Source: Hymenobacter cyanobacteriorum
Lineage (GTDB): Bacteria > Bacteroidota > Bacteroidia > Cytophagales > Hymenobacteraceae
Direction of reading: 5' to 3'
Assembly: GCF_022631375.1 (NCBI RefSeq)
Contig: NZ_JALBGC010000002.1
Coordinates: 806,001-870,000, forward strand
Length of the DNA: 64,000 bases
Shown here: one piece after another, positions 52,911-61,279 of the stretch
How positions within the stretch are numbered: the first letter of the stretch is position 1
How the letters are laid out: each line of letters opens with the position of its first letter
The notes under the pieces: generated by a model
Told to the model about the DNA's origin: nothing
What the model saw: the letters and a program-made list of their open reading frames with translations, nothing else
The model's database searches: none
Program-made: the position numbers and the translations under genes

Positions 52911-54707
52911 ATGAAGCGTTTGTCGATACTTACCTCTCCAACCATTCCGCGTTCGGGCGCGGGCCTGGTGCTGGCCGCCGTGCTGGCCAGCGGCCTGACC
53001 CCCGCCGCGGCCCAGGCGCAGCCCACCAAAAAGCGCACCGGCCAGATTGAGGAAGCCGAGATTGAGATTGTGAAGGAACGGGTGAACCAGCTGCCCGAAG
53101 CCACCCGCAACTACGAGAAAATCAAGTTGCCCGCTCCGCCCAAAGTCGAGCGCAAGGTGGCCTACACCTTCCCCGATTTTCGCCTGCCCGCCAACCGCCT
53201 AGCGCCGTCGGTGAAGGTGCTCACCATCCGGGCCGAGGAGCCCACGCCGCTCACCGGCAACTTCGTAAAGGCCGGCATCGGCAACTACGGCACGTTCTAT
53301 GGGCGCGGCTATTTCCACAGCACTCGTAACACCGACCACGCCTACGGCCTTGATATCAAGCACATCAGCTCCATTCAGGGTGCCGTTGACGGGACGAATT
53401 CACGCATGTCGGAAACCAGCGCTCACCTTATGGGCGAGCTATATCGAGGCACCGGTGCTTTCGGAGCCACCCTGGATTTCGGCCACGAGCGGTACAACTT
53501 CTACGGCTACGAGAAAGCATCAAATGAACCTGACCCGCTTAAAAGGCCTCCAGCGCCCAAGTCGGCCGATATCAAGCAGACGTTCAACCGCTTTGCGGTG
53601 AAAGCTTACGCCCACAACCGCGACCCCGAGCAGCAACTCACCTACGATGCCGGCATCGGCTACCGCTACTGGGCCGACAACTTCGCGGCCTCCGAAAACG
53701 ACGTGCGGCTGAACGCCAAAGTCGGCTATGCCCTCGGCGAATCAAGCCGTTTGACCCTGGCCGCCGACGCCTCTTTTATTTCGGACAAGGACCAAGCCGC
53801 GCCCACCACGGGCACGCCCAATCCGGCCTCGCTCACCCGCTTGCGCACGTTCGTGCAGGCCACGCCGGCCTATGAATTCCTGAAAAATAACATTGCCGTG
53901 ACGGTGGGCGCTACGCTAGGCTACTCCAGCGACACGACTACCAACGTGAGCAAGGCCGTGGCGTACCCGGCCATCCGGCTGGGCTACACCGTCGAGCCCG
54001 AGAAATTTATGGTGTACGCCGGCCTCGGCGGCGCGCTACAGCGCGTGACGCGCTACGACCTGAGCACCGAAAACCCCTGGCTGAACCGCGGCCTGAACGT
54101 GGCCGACACCCACCGCGGCCCCACCATCTACGCCGGCTTCACTTCGACGCCGGCCCGGGGGCTGGAGTTCAACGCCCGCGCCACCTACGCCCGCGACCGC
54201 AACCTGTACTTCTACCTCAACAACCCCGTCGACCCCACGCGCTTCGACCTCGTGTATGACCGCCAGGCCACCGGCGTGCTCAACGTCCACGGTGAATTGC
54301 TCTATAACGCCGCCGAGAAATTCCGCCTCGGCACGCGGATGGACTATAATAAGTACGCCCTCAAAAACCTGCCGCTGCCGTTTCACCGGCCCGAATTTCA
54401 GGGCTCGGTGTTCGGCACCTACAATGTGTTCGATAAGCTGATGGTGGGCGTAGAAGGCTATTTCTACGCCGCCAGCTATGGCATCAGCTACCGGTCGGCG
54501 ACCGCGACGAACCCCGTCCGCACCGCCGATTTCTACCGCGCCACCGACCCGATTATCGACCTCAATCTGCGCGCAGACTACCGCATTACGCCAAAAATAT
54601 CCATCTTTGCAATGGGTAACAACCTCGTCAACCGTCAATACCAGCGCTTCTACGGCTACCCGGTGAAGGGTATTAACGTAATTGGCGGGGCTACTTATAC
54701 GTTTTAA
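52911..54707 (+). CDS. TonB-dependent-receptor-like outer-membrane barrel without plug
   Basis: 598 residues. A signal peptide (about 1-35, ending AAAQAQ), then a short conserved segment (IEEAEIEIVKERVNQLPEAT) and a beta-barrel of aromatic strands (TFYGRGYFHSTRNTDHAYGL, RLGYTVEPEKFMVYAGLGGA, ending NVIGGATYTF). The final Phe suits BAM-mediated insertion. There is no TonB plug domain and no carboxypeptidase-like lead. It follows the TPR gene at once, which suggests one complex. The ATG at 52911 is chosen over GTG at 52881. Confidence 0.85.
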   Translation: MKRLSILTSPTIPRSGAGLVLAAVLASGLTPAAAQAQPTKKRTGQIEEAEIEIVKERVNQLPEATRNYEKIKLPAPPKVERKVAYTFPDFRLPANRLAPSVKVLTIRAEEPTPLTGNFVKAGIGNYGTFYGRGYFHSTRNTDHAYGLDIKHISSIQGAVDGTNSRMSETSAHLMGELYRGTGAFGATLDFGHERYNFYGYEKASNEPDPLKRPPAPKSADIKQTFNRFAVKAYAHNRDPEQQLTYDAGIGYRYWADNFAASENDVRLNAKVGYALGESSRLTLAADASFISDKDQAAPTTGTPNPASLTRLRTFVQATPAYEFLKNNIAVTVGATLGYSSDTTTNVSKAVAYPAIRLGYTVEPEKFMVYAGLGGALQRVTRYDLSTENPWLNRGLNVADTHRGPTIYAGFTSTPARGLEFNARATYARDRNLYFYLNNPVDPTRFDLVYDRQATGVLNVHGELLYNAAEKFRLGTRMDYNKYALKNLPLPFHRPEFQGSVFGTYNVFDKLMVGVEGYFYAASYGISYRSATATNPVRTADFYRATDPIIDLNLRADYRITPKISIFAMGNNLVNRQYQRFYGYPVKGINVIGGATYTF

Positions 54708-54718
54708 ATTTTGGCTCT

Positions 54719-54798
54719 TAGGGACTTGGGGTCCTGGGGACTTGGTTTTTTACCGGTCGCTTCCCTTCAACCAAGTCCCCAAGACCCCAAGTCCCTAA
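54719..54798. repeat. Start-proximal word-repeat inverted repeat before the SPOR gene
   Basis: Arms 54719-54749 and 54769-54798, words of AAGTCCCC/GGGGACTT. A further AGTCCCCAA run leads to the ATG at 54808. Confidence 0.88.
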
Positions 54799-54807
54799 GT
54801 CCCCAAA

Positions 54808-56001
54808 ATGCACCTCGCCGACCACATCCGCCCATTGCTCCGTGACCACGACTGCGTGATTATTCCGGACTTTGGCGGACTCGTGGCCGATATCTCGCCA
54901 GCCCGCGCCCAGCCCGGCCGCCAGGCCCTAAGCCCGCCCACCAAACTCGTCGCCTTCAACCAGGCGCTGACCCGCAACGACGGCCTGCTCGTGGATGCCC
55001 TGAGCCAGCACCTGGGCCTGCCCATTGCCGAAGCCCGCGAGCGCGTGCGCGCCGCCGTGGCCGGCCTGCAACAGGAGCTCGACGAGAGCAACCGCACCGA
55101 ATTGCCGGGCATCGGCATTTTCCGCCGCGCTGCCGGCCGGGGCCTGTCGTTTGAGTACACCGGCACCGATAACCTACTCGCCGCCTCGTTCGGGCTGCCG
55201 GAACTGGCCGCCCGCCCCGTGCGCGTCGGCGACAGCCGCAAGCTGCCGCAGCCGGTGCTGCGCGGTGCGCGCACCCGGCTGGGTCGTTTTGTGCCGGCCG
55301 GCGTCATCGCCGTAGCCGTGAGCCTGCTGCTACTCGCCAACTATCAGGTGGCGCTAAAAGCCGGCTACCTGCCCACCGCTCTGCGCACTTCGGTGCCAAA
55401 ATGGGAATGGGCCCAGCGCCACGCCGAAACGGTCGCCGTCGTAACTACGGAACCCCAGCAAGCTGCCTTGGGCCAGCACGATTTCGGCACGGCCAATGCC
55501 GAAGCGTCCGAAGGACTAACTCCTATTAGCGCAGCCCCAACTGCAGTGCCCGAAATGGCTGCCACCAACGATTCTACCGGCACACCGGTGCGCAAAGTGC
55601 CCGTGGTGCGCGCCGAAACCGGTACGAATCCTGCGCCAACTGCCTCCAGTGCAGCCGCGCCGGAAGTAGCTGAAGCGCCCGCCGAATCGGTGGCGCCGGC
55701 TCCGGTAGCGGCAGTAGTCGCTGCTCCGCGCAAAGCCGCCGTTGCCAATAGCAGCACAATTAAAACCCCCACGGGACGTTTCTACGTTGTTGCCGGAGCT
55801 TACACCTCCCTGGCGCGTGCTGAGCAGGGCCGCCGCAACCTGCTGCATGCCGGGCACCCGGCCCGCATCATCCTGCCGCATTTTGGTACGCGCCTGTTCC
55901 GCCTCACGGCCGGCGACTATGCCGACCAGGCTTCGGCCCAGCGCGAAGCTCAGCGCCTGCGCGTGAGCACGCACTGCGACTATATTACGCTGAAATATTA
56001 A
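54808..56001 (+). CDS. HU/CCDC81 and SPOR domain protein
   Basis: 397 residues. Residues 1-125 are an HU-like DNA-binding-fold region of the CCDC81 type (RDHDCVIIPDFGGLVADISP, ATELPGIGIFRRAAGRG-like NRTELPGIGIFRRAAGRGLS). A single membrane helix is at about 170-185 (GVIAVAVSLLLLANY). A disordered Ala/Pro/Thr linker leads to a C-terminal SPOR domain (GRFYVVAGAYTSLARAEQGR to YITLKY), which in other proteins binds peptidoglycan. The HU part thus stays on the cytoplasmic side. Neighbour of ExbB, start ATG. Confidence 0.9.
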   Translation: MHLADHIRPLLRDHDCVIIPDFGGLVADISPARAQPGRQALSPPTKLVAFNQALTRNDGLLVDALSQHLGLPIAEARERVRAAVAGLQQELDESNRTELPGIGIFRRAAGRGLSFEYTGTDNLLAASFGLPELAARPVRVGDSRKLPQPVLRGARTRLGRFVPAGVIAVAVSLLLLANYQVALKAGYLPTALRTSVPKWEWAQRHAETVAVVTTEPQQAALGQHDFGTANAEASEGLTPISAAPTAVPEMAATNDSTGTPVRKVPVVRAETGTNPAPTASSAAAPEVAEAPAESVAPAPVAAVVAAPRKAAVANSSTIKTPTGRFYVVAGAYTSLARAEQGRRNLLHAGHPARIILPHFGTRLFRLTAGDYADQASAQREAQRLRVSTHCDYITLKY

Positions 56002-56009
56002 CCGACCGC

Positions 56010-56705
56010 ATGTCCGTATTCCTCCTGCAAGTGGTTCCCGCCGCTGCCGATACCCTCAATACCGCCGCCACTGCTGCCCCCATCGCCTCCACCGACGTTC
56101 CGGTTATCGACCTGCTGATGCGGGGGGGCTTGATTATGATTCCGCTGGTGGCCCTGTCGCTGCTCTCGCTCTACATCATTCTCGAACGCTACTTCACCAT
56201 CCGCAAGGCCGCCGGCGACCCGGAGTCCTTCATGGCCAACATTCGCGCCCTCATGGTGAAGGGCGACCTGGCCGGGGCCAAGCTGCTCTGCGCCCAAACG
56301 GCCTCGCCGCTGGCCCGCATGGTTGAGAAAGGCCTGCGCCGCATCGGCCTGCCGCTAAAGGAAATTGAAACCAGCGTCGAGAACGTGGGCAAGATTGAAA
56401 TTGCCCGCCTCGAAAAGAACATCAGCATCCTGGGCATTATCGCCGGCATCGCGCCGATGATTGGCTTCGTGGGCACGATTATCGGCGTTATCAAGATTTT
56501 CTACGCCATCGCCGCCACCAAGGAATTTGGTATTCCGCAGGTGGCCGACGGCCTCTACGTGAAGCTCGTAACCTCGGCCACCGGCCTCATCGTCGGCATC
56601 ATTGCCCACGTGGGCTACCACTGGCTCAGCATCCTGGTTGAACGCATGGTGTTCCGTATGGAAAACTCGGCCATCGAGTTCATGGACATCCTGCAGGACA
56701 ATTAG
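56010..56705 (+). CDS. exbB: MotA/TolQ/ExbB proton channel family protein
   Basis: 231 residues. Three membrane helices: about 30-55 (GGLIMIPLVALSLLSLYIIL), 135-160 (SILGIIAGIAPMIGFVGTII) and 175-200 (KLVTSATGLIVGIIAHVGYH). The motif GIAPMIGFVGTIIGVIKIFY is family-specific. Together with ExbD it uses the proton gradient to power TonB. Start ATG 8 bases after the SPOR gene. Confidence 0.93.
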   Translation: MSVFLLQVVPAAADTLNTAATAAPIASTDVPVIDLLMRGGLIMIPLVALSLLSLYIILERYFTIRKAAGDPESFMANIRALMVKGDLAGAKLLCAQTASPLARMVEKGLRRIGLPLKEIETSVENVGKIEIARLEKNISILGIIAGIAPMIGFVGTIIGVIKIFYAIAATKEFGIPQVADGLYVKLVTSATGLIVGIIAHVGYHWLSILVERMVFRMENSAIEFMDILQDN

Positions 56706-56709
56706 TTTT

Positions 56710-56808
56710 TTAGCTGTTAGCCGAAAGCTGTTAGCTGTTAGCTTTTTCTGAAAGTAGCAAGTAATGGCGAGACGAGCTAACAGGTATCAGCTTTCAGCTA
56801 ATAGCTAA
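56710..56808. repeat. Start-proximal word-repeat inverted repeat before exbD
   Basis: The left arm 56710-56748 (AGCTGTT words) and right arm 56775-56808 (AGCTAACA words) are imperfect complements. The right arm ends three bases before the exbD ATG. Copies of the word have period 7. Confidence 0.85.
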
Positions 56809-56811
56809 CCC

Positions 56812-57234
56812 ATGAATCTTTCCCGCCGTCACCGCCTCACGTCGCACGTCGAAACCGGGGCTATGAACGACATCATGTTCTTCCTGATGTTGTTCTTCCT
56901 GATTGCCTCCACGCTGGTAAACCCCAACGTTATCAAGCTGTTGCTGCCGAATGCTAAATCGAGCAAGCAGGTAATGAAGCAGCCCATCACCATTTCGGTG
57001 GATGCGGCCGGCACCTACTTCGTGAACAAGAAACCGGTAAATCCGGCTTCCGTCGAGCCAGAGCTGGTGGCTCTGATTGGCCCGAGCACGCCCACCACCG
57101 AGCAGCCTACCGTGGTGCTGCGCGTCGATAACTCGTTGAACGTGCAGAAGCTGGTGGATATTCTGGAAATTGGCAACCGCCTCAAGCTGAAAATGGTGAT
57201 GGCCACGCAAGCCCAGCAGGCGGCCGGCAAATAA
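56812..57234 (+). CDS. exbD: ExbD/TolR family protein
   Basis: 140 residues. The N-terminal helix (AMNDIMFFLMLFFLIASTLV) carries the conserved Asp that takes part in proton flow, then a periplasmic domain with ITISVDAAGTYFVNKKPVNP and LRVDNSLNVQKLVDILEIGN. Partner of the ExbB gene. Confidence 0.93.
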   Translation: MNLSRRHRLTSHVETGAMNDIMFFLMLFFLIASTLVNPNVIKLLLPNAKSSKQVMKQPITISVDAAGTYFVNKKPVNPASVEPELVALIGPSTPTTEQPTVVLRVDNSLNVQKLVDILEIGNRLKLKMVMATQAQQAAGK

Positions 57235-57237
57235 GCA

Positions 57238-57310
57238 GGAGTGAGGAACGGGAAGAAGCTTATTTTGTTGATTACCCGTATTCTTCATTGCTCATTCTTC
57301 ATTCCTCATT
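57238..57310. repeat. Start-proximal word repeat before tonB
   Basis: The right arm (CATTCTT/CATTCCT words, 57276-57310) has period 7 and the left arm (agtgaggaacgggaagaag, 57239-57257) is a partial complement. Ends six bases before the tonB ATG. Confidence 0.7.
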
Positions 57311-57316
57311 GAAAAA

Positions 57317-58198
57317 ATGGCCATTGACTATCCCGAGCCGCACCGCCGCCAGGCCCTGATTGGCACCCTGGCGGTACACGGGCTGCTGCTGCTGCTGTTT
57401 TTGTTCACGCACTTTAGCGGGCCCAACCCGCCGCTGGCCACTTTAGGCGGCGATGGCGTAGAGCTGAACTACGGCCTCGATGAAGCCGGCTCGGGCGATA
57501 TCCAGAGCATGGCCCCGGCCAACGACTCGCCCAACCGCGAAGACAGCCGCCCGCCCAAAGCCAGCCCCGACCCGCAGCCGCGCCCCGTGGCCACGTCCAC
57601 GCCCGACCCTACGCCGCCTTCGCAGGAAAAAATCATCACCAGCGATGCCGAGGAAAGCCCGGTATCGGAAACCCCGGTTGAAACGCCCGCGCCGCCCAAG
57701 GAAGAAGTGAAGCCCGCGCCCCGCGTGTCCCGCAAAGTAGCCGTGACTTTTGCGCCCAAAGGCAGCGCCACCGGCGGCGGCAACGGCGTGAACGGCACCA
57801 ACAGTGCACCCACCGGCAACAACAACGGCGACCGCCCCGGCAGCACCGGTGACCAGGGCGACCCCAACGGCTCGCTCGATGCCAAAGCTCTGTACGGCGC
57901 GGCCGGCCGCGGCGGCACCGGCAGCAGCCCCGGCAGCGGCGGCCTGGAGATGAGCGGCTGGCGCTTCGACCGGCAACCGGTAGTCGAAGCCATCGATGAT
58001 AACTCGGGCGTGGTGCGCTTCAAAATCAAGATTTCTTCCGATGGCGAAGTGGAGGCCGTGACCAAGGTGTCTGGTAACGTGTCGCCGGCCCAGGAGAAGC
58101 TTTGCCGCGACAAGCTGCTCGATGCCAACTTCGTGAAAACGAACAGCGCCGCCGGCGGGGCTACCGGTTTCTACACCTTCAAATTCTCGGTCCGCTAA
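57317..58198 (+). CDS. tonB: TonB family energy transducer
   Basis: 293 residues. An N-terminal membrane helix (ALIGTLAVHGLLLLLFLFTH, about 13-32), a long Pro/Glu/Ala linker (about 60-140), a Gly/Asn-rich segment, and a C-terminal TonB domain (VVRFKIKISSDGEVEAVTKV to FYTFKFSVR). It passes ExbBD energy to outer-membrane receptors, perhaps the one at 62021. Terminator follows at 58215. Confidence 0.88.
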   Translation: MAIDYPEPHRRQALIGTLAVHGLLLLLFLFTHFSGPNPPLATLGGDGVELNYGLDEAGSGDIQSMAPANDSPNREDSRPPKASPDPQPRPVATSTPDPTPPSQEKIITSDAEESPVSETPVETPAPPKEEVKPAPRVSRKVAVTFAPKGSATGGGNGVNGTNSAPTGNNNGDRPGSTGDQGDPNGSLDAKALYGAAGRGGTGSSPGSGGLEMSGWRFDRQPVVEAIDDNSGVVRFKIKISSDGEVEAVTKVSGNVSPAQEKLCRDKLLDANFVKTNSAAGGATGFYTFKFSVR

Positions 58199-58214
58199 AC
58201 AAGGGACCAACCCG

Positions 58215-58254
58215 AAAAAGGCCCGCGACTAGCATTCAAGTCGCGGGCCTTTTT
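58215..58254 (+). terminator. Terminator after tonB
   Basis: AAAAAGGCCCGCGACT (58215-58230), eight-base loop, exact complement 58239-58254. Confidence 0.93.
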
Positions 58255-58316
58255 GTTGGCGGCTGGCCCGCGGCGCTGTAATTTGGGCCTTTCAACCGGT
58301 TAAATTCCTTCACGCT

Positions 58317-59630
58317 GTGACGTATTCTGAAACGCTTGCCTACCTCTACGACCAACTGCCCATGTTTCAGCGGGTGGGGGCGGCGGGCTTCAAAAAAGGG
58401 CTGGGCAATACGCTGGCGCTGGCCGAAGCGCAAGGTCACCCCGAGCGCGGCTTCCGGAGCGTGCACGTGGCGGGTACCAACGGCAAGGGCAGCAGCTCGC
58501 ACCTGTTGGCGGCAGTGTTGCAGGCGGCGGGCTACAAAGTTGGTCTATACACCTCGCCGCACCTGCGTGAGTTTACCGAACGCATTCGGGTGAACGGGCG
58601 CGAGCTGGCCCCGGACTACCTGGTGGCGTGGGTGGCGCGGTGGCGGCCGTTGTTTGAGCAGGTGCAGCCGTCGTTTTTCGAGATGTGCGTGGCGCTGGCC
58701 TTTTCCTACTTTGCCGAGCAACGCGTGGATGTGGCCGTGGTGGAAGTGGGGCTGGGCGGGCGCTTCGATTCCACGAACATCATCACGCCGTTGGTGTCCC
58801 TCATCACCAATATCAGCCTCGACCACCAAGCGCTGTTGGGCAACACGCTGCCCGAAATTGCTGGCGAGAAGGCCGGCATCATAAAGCCCGGCGTGCCTGT
58901 GGTGGTGAGCCAGACGCAGCCAGAGGTAGCCGACGTGTTTCGACGCGAAGCGGCCGGCCAGCTGGCCCACCTGGTTTTTGCCGATGACATTTACCAGGCC
59001 AGCTTCACCGCCGAAGCCGACCCCGAAACCGGCCTGCGCCCACTGGCGCTGCGCCAGCACGGCCGCCCGTACCTGCCCAACGCCGAACTGGCCCTGCCCG
59101 GCGACTACCAACAGCTGAACCTGCCCGGCGTGCTGGCTACGCTGGACGAGCTGCGGGCCCAGGGTTTCCGCATCACCGAAGCGGCCGTGCGCGCCGGCCT
59201 GCGCCAAGTAACGCAGCTCACCGGCCTGCGCGGGCGCTGGAGCGTGCTGGGGCGTCGCCCGTTTGTGGTGTGCGATACGGGCCACAACGCGGCGGGGCTA
59301 AAAATGGTGATGAGCCAGCTGCAGCGCGTGCCGCACGAGCGGTTGCATCTGGTCATCGGCACCGTGAACGACAAGGACGTGCCCGCCATGCTGGCCCTGC
59401 TGCCCGCTGAGGGCATCTTTTACTTTTGTGCGGCCCGTATTCCGCGGGCACTGCCGGCCGATGAGCTGGCCGAAATGGGCCGGCAGGCCGGGTTGCAAGG
59501 CGAAGCCTATGAGTCGGTTGCGGCGGCCGTGGCGGCGGCGCAGGCGGCCGCCGGGCCCGCTGACGCGGTGTTTATTGGCGGCAGCACGTTTGTGGTGGCC
59601 GAGGTGGATGCGCTGTATGCCGAGGCTTAA
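58317..59630 (+). CDS. folC: Folylpolyglutamate synthase / dihydrofolate synthase
   Basis: 437 residues. The P-loop GTNGKGSSSHLLAAVLQAAG, YTSPHLREFTERIRVNG, VVEVGLGGRFDSTNI and the central TNISLDHQALLGNTLPEIAG with KAGIIKPGVP are the FolC motifs. It joins glutamate to folate forms and makes dihydrofolate from dihydropteroate. GTG start gives the family start MTYSETLAYLYDQLP. The ATG later is inside the fold. Same direction as trmB, 94 bases before it. Confidence 0.95.
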   Translation: MTYSETLAYLYDQLPMFQRVGAAGFKKGLGNTLALAEAQGHPERGFRSVHVAGTNGKGSSSHLLAAVLQAAGYKVGLYTSPHLREFTERIRVNGRELAPDYLVAWVARWRPLFEQVQPSFFEMCVALAFSYFAEQRVDVAVVEVGLGGRFDSTNIITPLVSLITNISLDHQALLGNTLPEIAGEKAGIIKPGVPVVVSQTQPEVADVFRREAAGQLAHLVFADDIYQASFTAEADPETGLRPLALRQHGRPYLPNAELALPGDYQQLNLPGVLATLDELRAQGFRITEAAVRAGLRQVTQLTGLRGRWSVLGRRPFVVCDTGHNAAGLKMVMSQLQRVPHERLHLVIGTVNDKDVPAMLALLPAEGIFYFCAARIPRALPADELAEMGRQAGLQGEAYESVAAAVAAAQAAAGPADAVFIGGSTFVVAEVDALYAEA

Positions 59631-59724
59631 GCGTCGGGTGGCGTAATTTTGGGGCTGGCCTGGCTGGTCGTCTTTTCCGGAAGGCGGCGGTGGGCTTTTA
59701 CCAACTCCTTAATTATCTCCGCTT

Positions 59725-60390
59725 TTGGCCCGCGTTAAGCTCCAGCGTTTCCACGACAACGCCACCCGTCCCGACATCATTGAACCCGGCAAGCCCGAAT
59801 ACGAGCAGCTCGGCGGCCGCTGGCGCACCGATTTCTTTCGCGCGCCGCACCCGCTAACGCTGGAAGTGGGCTGCGGCAAGGGCGAATACACCGTGGGCCT
59901 GGCCCAGCGGCATCCGGACCGTAACTTCCTGGGGCTCGACATCAAGGGTGAACGCATCTGGCGGGGCAGCAGCCGCGCCGCCGAAATGGGGCTCACCAAC
60001 GTGGGCTTCGTGCGGATGCGAGCCGAGGCACTGGCCGCACAGTTCGGCGCGGGCGAACTGGCCGAAATCTGGATTACCTTTCCCGACCCCCGGCCGCGCG
60101 ACCGCGACATCAAGCGCCGCCTCACGTCGCCACGCTTTCTGGAGCTGTATCAACAATTGTTAACTCCCGGCGGCCTGCTGCACTTGAAGACGGATAATGA
60201 GGGACTTTTCGAGTACACGCTCGAAGTGCTGGCCGCCCGGCCCGGCACGGTGGTAGAGCGGTTTACGCGCGATTTGTATGCGGAAACGGACGCAGAATTT
60301 GGCGAGGCGCAGGCTATTCAAACCAACTTCGAGGGAAAGTACCGCGCTATTGGCGTGCCCATTAAGTACGTGCAGTTTCGGCTGAGCTAA
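59725..60390 (+). CDS. trmB: tRNA (guanine-N7-)-methyltransferase
   Basis: 221 residues. SAM site EVGCGKGEYTVGLAQRHPDR, GLDIKGERIWRGSSRAAEMG, and the signature TFPDPRPRDRDIKRRLTSP. It methylates G46 of tRNA. The TTG start gives MARVKLQRFHDNA; no ATG fits. An inverted repeat follows 15 bases after the stop. Confidence 0.94.
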   Translation: MARVKLQRFHDNATRPDIIEPGKPEYEQLGGRWRTDFFRAPHPLTLEVGCGKGEYTVGLAQRHPDRNFLGLDIKGERIWRGSSRAAEMGLTNVGFVRMRAEALAAQFGAGELAEIWITFPDPRPRDRDIKRRLTSPRFLELYQQLLTPGGLLHLKTDNEGLFEYTLEVLAARPGTVVERFTRDLYAETDAEFGEAQAIQTNFEGKYRAIGVPIKYVQFRLS

Positions 60391-60405
60391 TGCGCATCCG
60401 GTAGG

Positions 60406-60500
60406 TGTAGGGGCGGGGCTTGCCCCCGCCCGGTCGCACCGTCCAATGGTGCCGTTGCATCGGTTCAAACGTGCGGGCGGGGGCAAGCCCCGCCCCTACA
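60406..60500. repeat. Perfect inverted repeat, GCGGGGCTTGCCCCCGCCCG family (copy 2)
   Basis: 27-base perfect arms (60406-60432 and 60474-60500), 41-base loop. Differs from the copy at 45765 at few positions, changed in both arms. Confidence 0.94.
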
Positions 60501-60535
60501 TCCATTAAATTTTTTTTGTCACCGTTCGCTCGGCG

Positions 60536-61135
60536 CTACTCCACTTCCAGTGCCTCAAATACGGCTTCGAGCTGGTCGAAATCGCGCAGGCCGGGCTTCA
60601 CTTCATCGCCCGAAGGGAACGACAATCCCGCTAATGGCAGCCCGGTAGCCAGCGCATGCGCCTGCTCGGGGTGCAGGCCGGGGCCCAGCCACAAGGGAAC
60701 TCGCGCCGCCAAAGCGGCTAATGATGCGGAAGTATCGGCCGTCGGGCCGGAGGACAGCTCAACCACAAAACCAACCGGCCCGGCGGGTAGTGAGCCGGGC
60801 GCGTCAGCGAGTTCGGCGGCGGGTATTTCCAGGTACACCGGCGGGGCTATTTCGGCTAGCTCGTCTGGGGTGCGGTGGGAGCGGAGTAGTACCGCATCGA
60901 GGGCGCAATCAGCGGCTAAAGCGTTTATTTCCGGGGCGCTGAGCTGGTCGAATTCACCTATCAGTTCAACTCCCGCAATCCAGCCGGCCAGCTCTTTCAT
61001 GGCTTTGGCATCGAGGTAGCCGGGCAAGGCGGGGTCGAGGATAAAGGTTAGCTTATCGGCACCCATGCCAGCGCAATAGCGGGCGTCGGAAAGGTTGTTG
61101 ATGCCGCGAATGAGTAGGGGAACGAGGTGAGGCAC
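60536..61135 (-). CDS. TrpF-like barrel protein, catalytic residues not conserved
   Basis: 199 residues. The start LVPLLIRGINNLSDARYCAG with GADKLTFILDP resembles phosphoribosylanthranilate isomerase, and the length fits. But the usual KICGI motif reads LIRGI, so the catalytic Cys is Arg, and the later LLDS aspartate appears as VELSS. It may be a non-enzymatic or altered-function paralog known in Bacteroidota. The GTG at 61133-61135 is chosen; an open frame to 61348 overlaps the divergent rpe region. A -7 box TACTTTTG is on the minus strand at 61217-61210. Confidence 0.75.
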   Translation of the reverse strand: MPHLVPLLIRGINNLSDARYCAGMGADKLTFILDPALPGYLDAKAMKELAGWIAGVELIGEFDQLSAPEINALAADCALDAVLLRSHRTPDELAEIAPPVYLEIPAAELADAPGSLPAGPVGFVVELSSGPTADTSASLAALAARVPLWLGPGLHPEQAHALATGLPLAGLSFPSGDEVKPGLRDFDQLEAVFEALEVE

Positions 61136-61209
61136 GGGAGGGTAAGGAGCAAGTAGTGATGAGCAATGACCAGGCGCCGGGCATGAAAATCGGCGGTGGC
61201 GGGCGGGCA

Positions 61210-61217
61210 CAAAAGTA
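61210..61217 (-). promoter_or_regulatory. -7 box of the TrpF-like gene
   Basis: TACTTTTG on the minus strand, about 75 bases before the GTG. No good -33 box is seen. Confidence 0.45.
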
Positions 61218-61279
61218 GAGCTTCGGGCGCGGGCGGGCCGCATTCGGGCAGTGCGGCGGGCGGCTGTATCTTCGTGCCC

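Noticed and set aside
37650..57310. Word repeats considered as CRISPR
   Set aside because: Words are 7-8 bases without unique spacers, and no cas genes are present.
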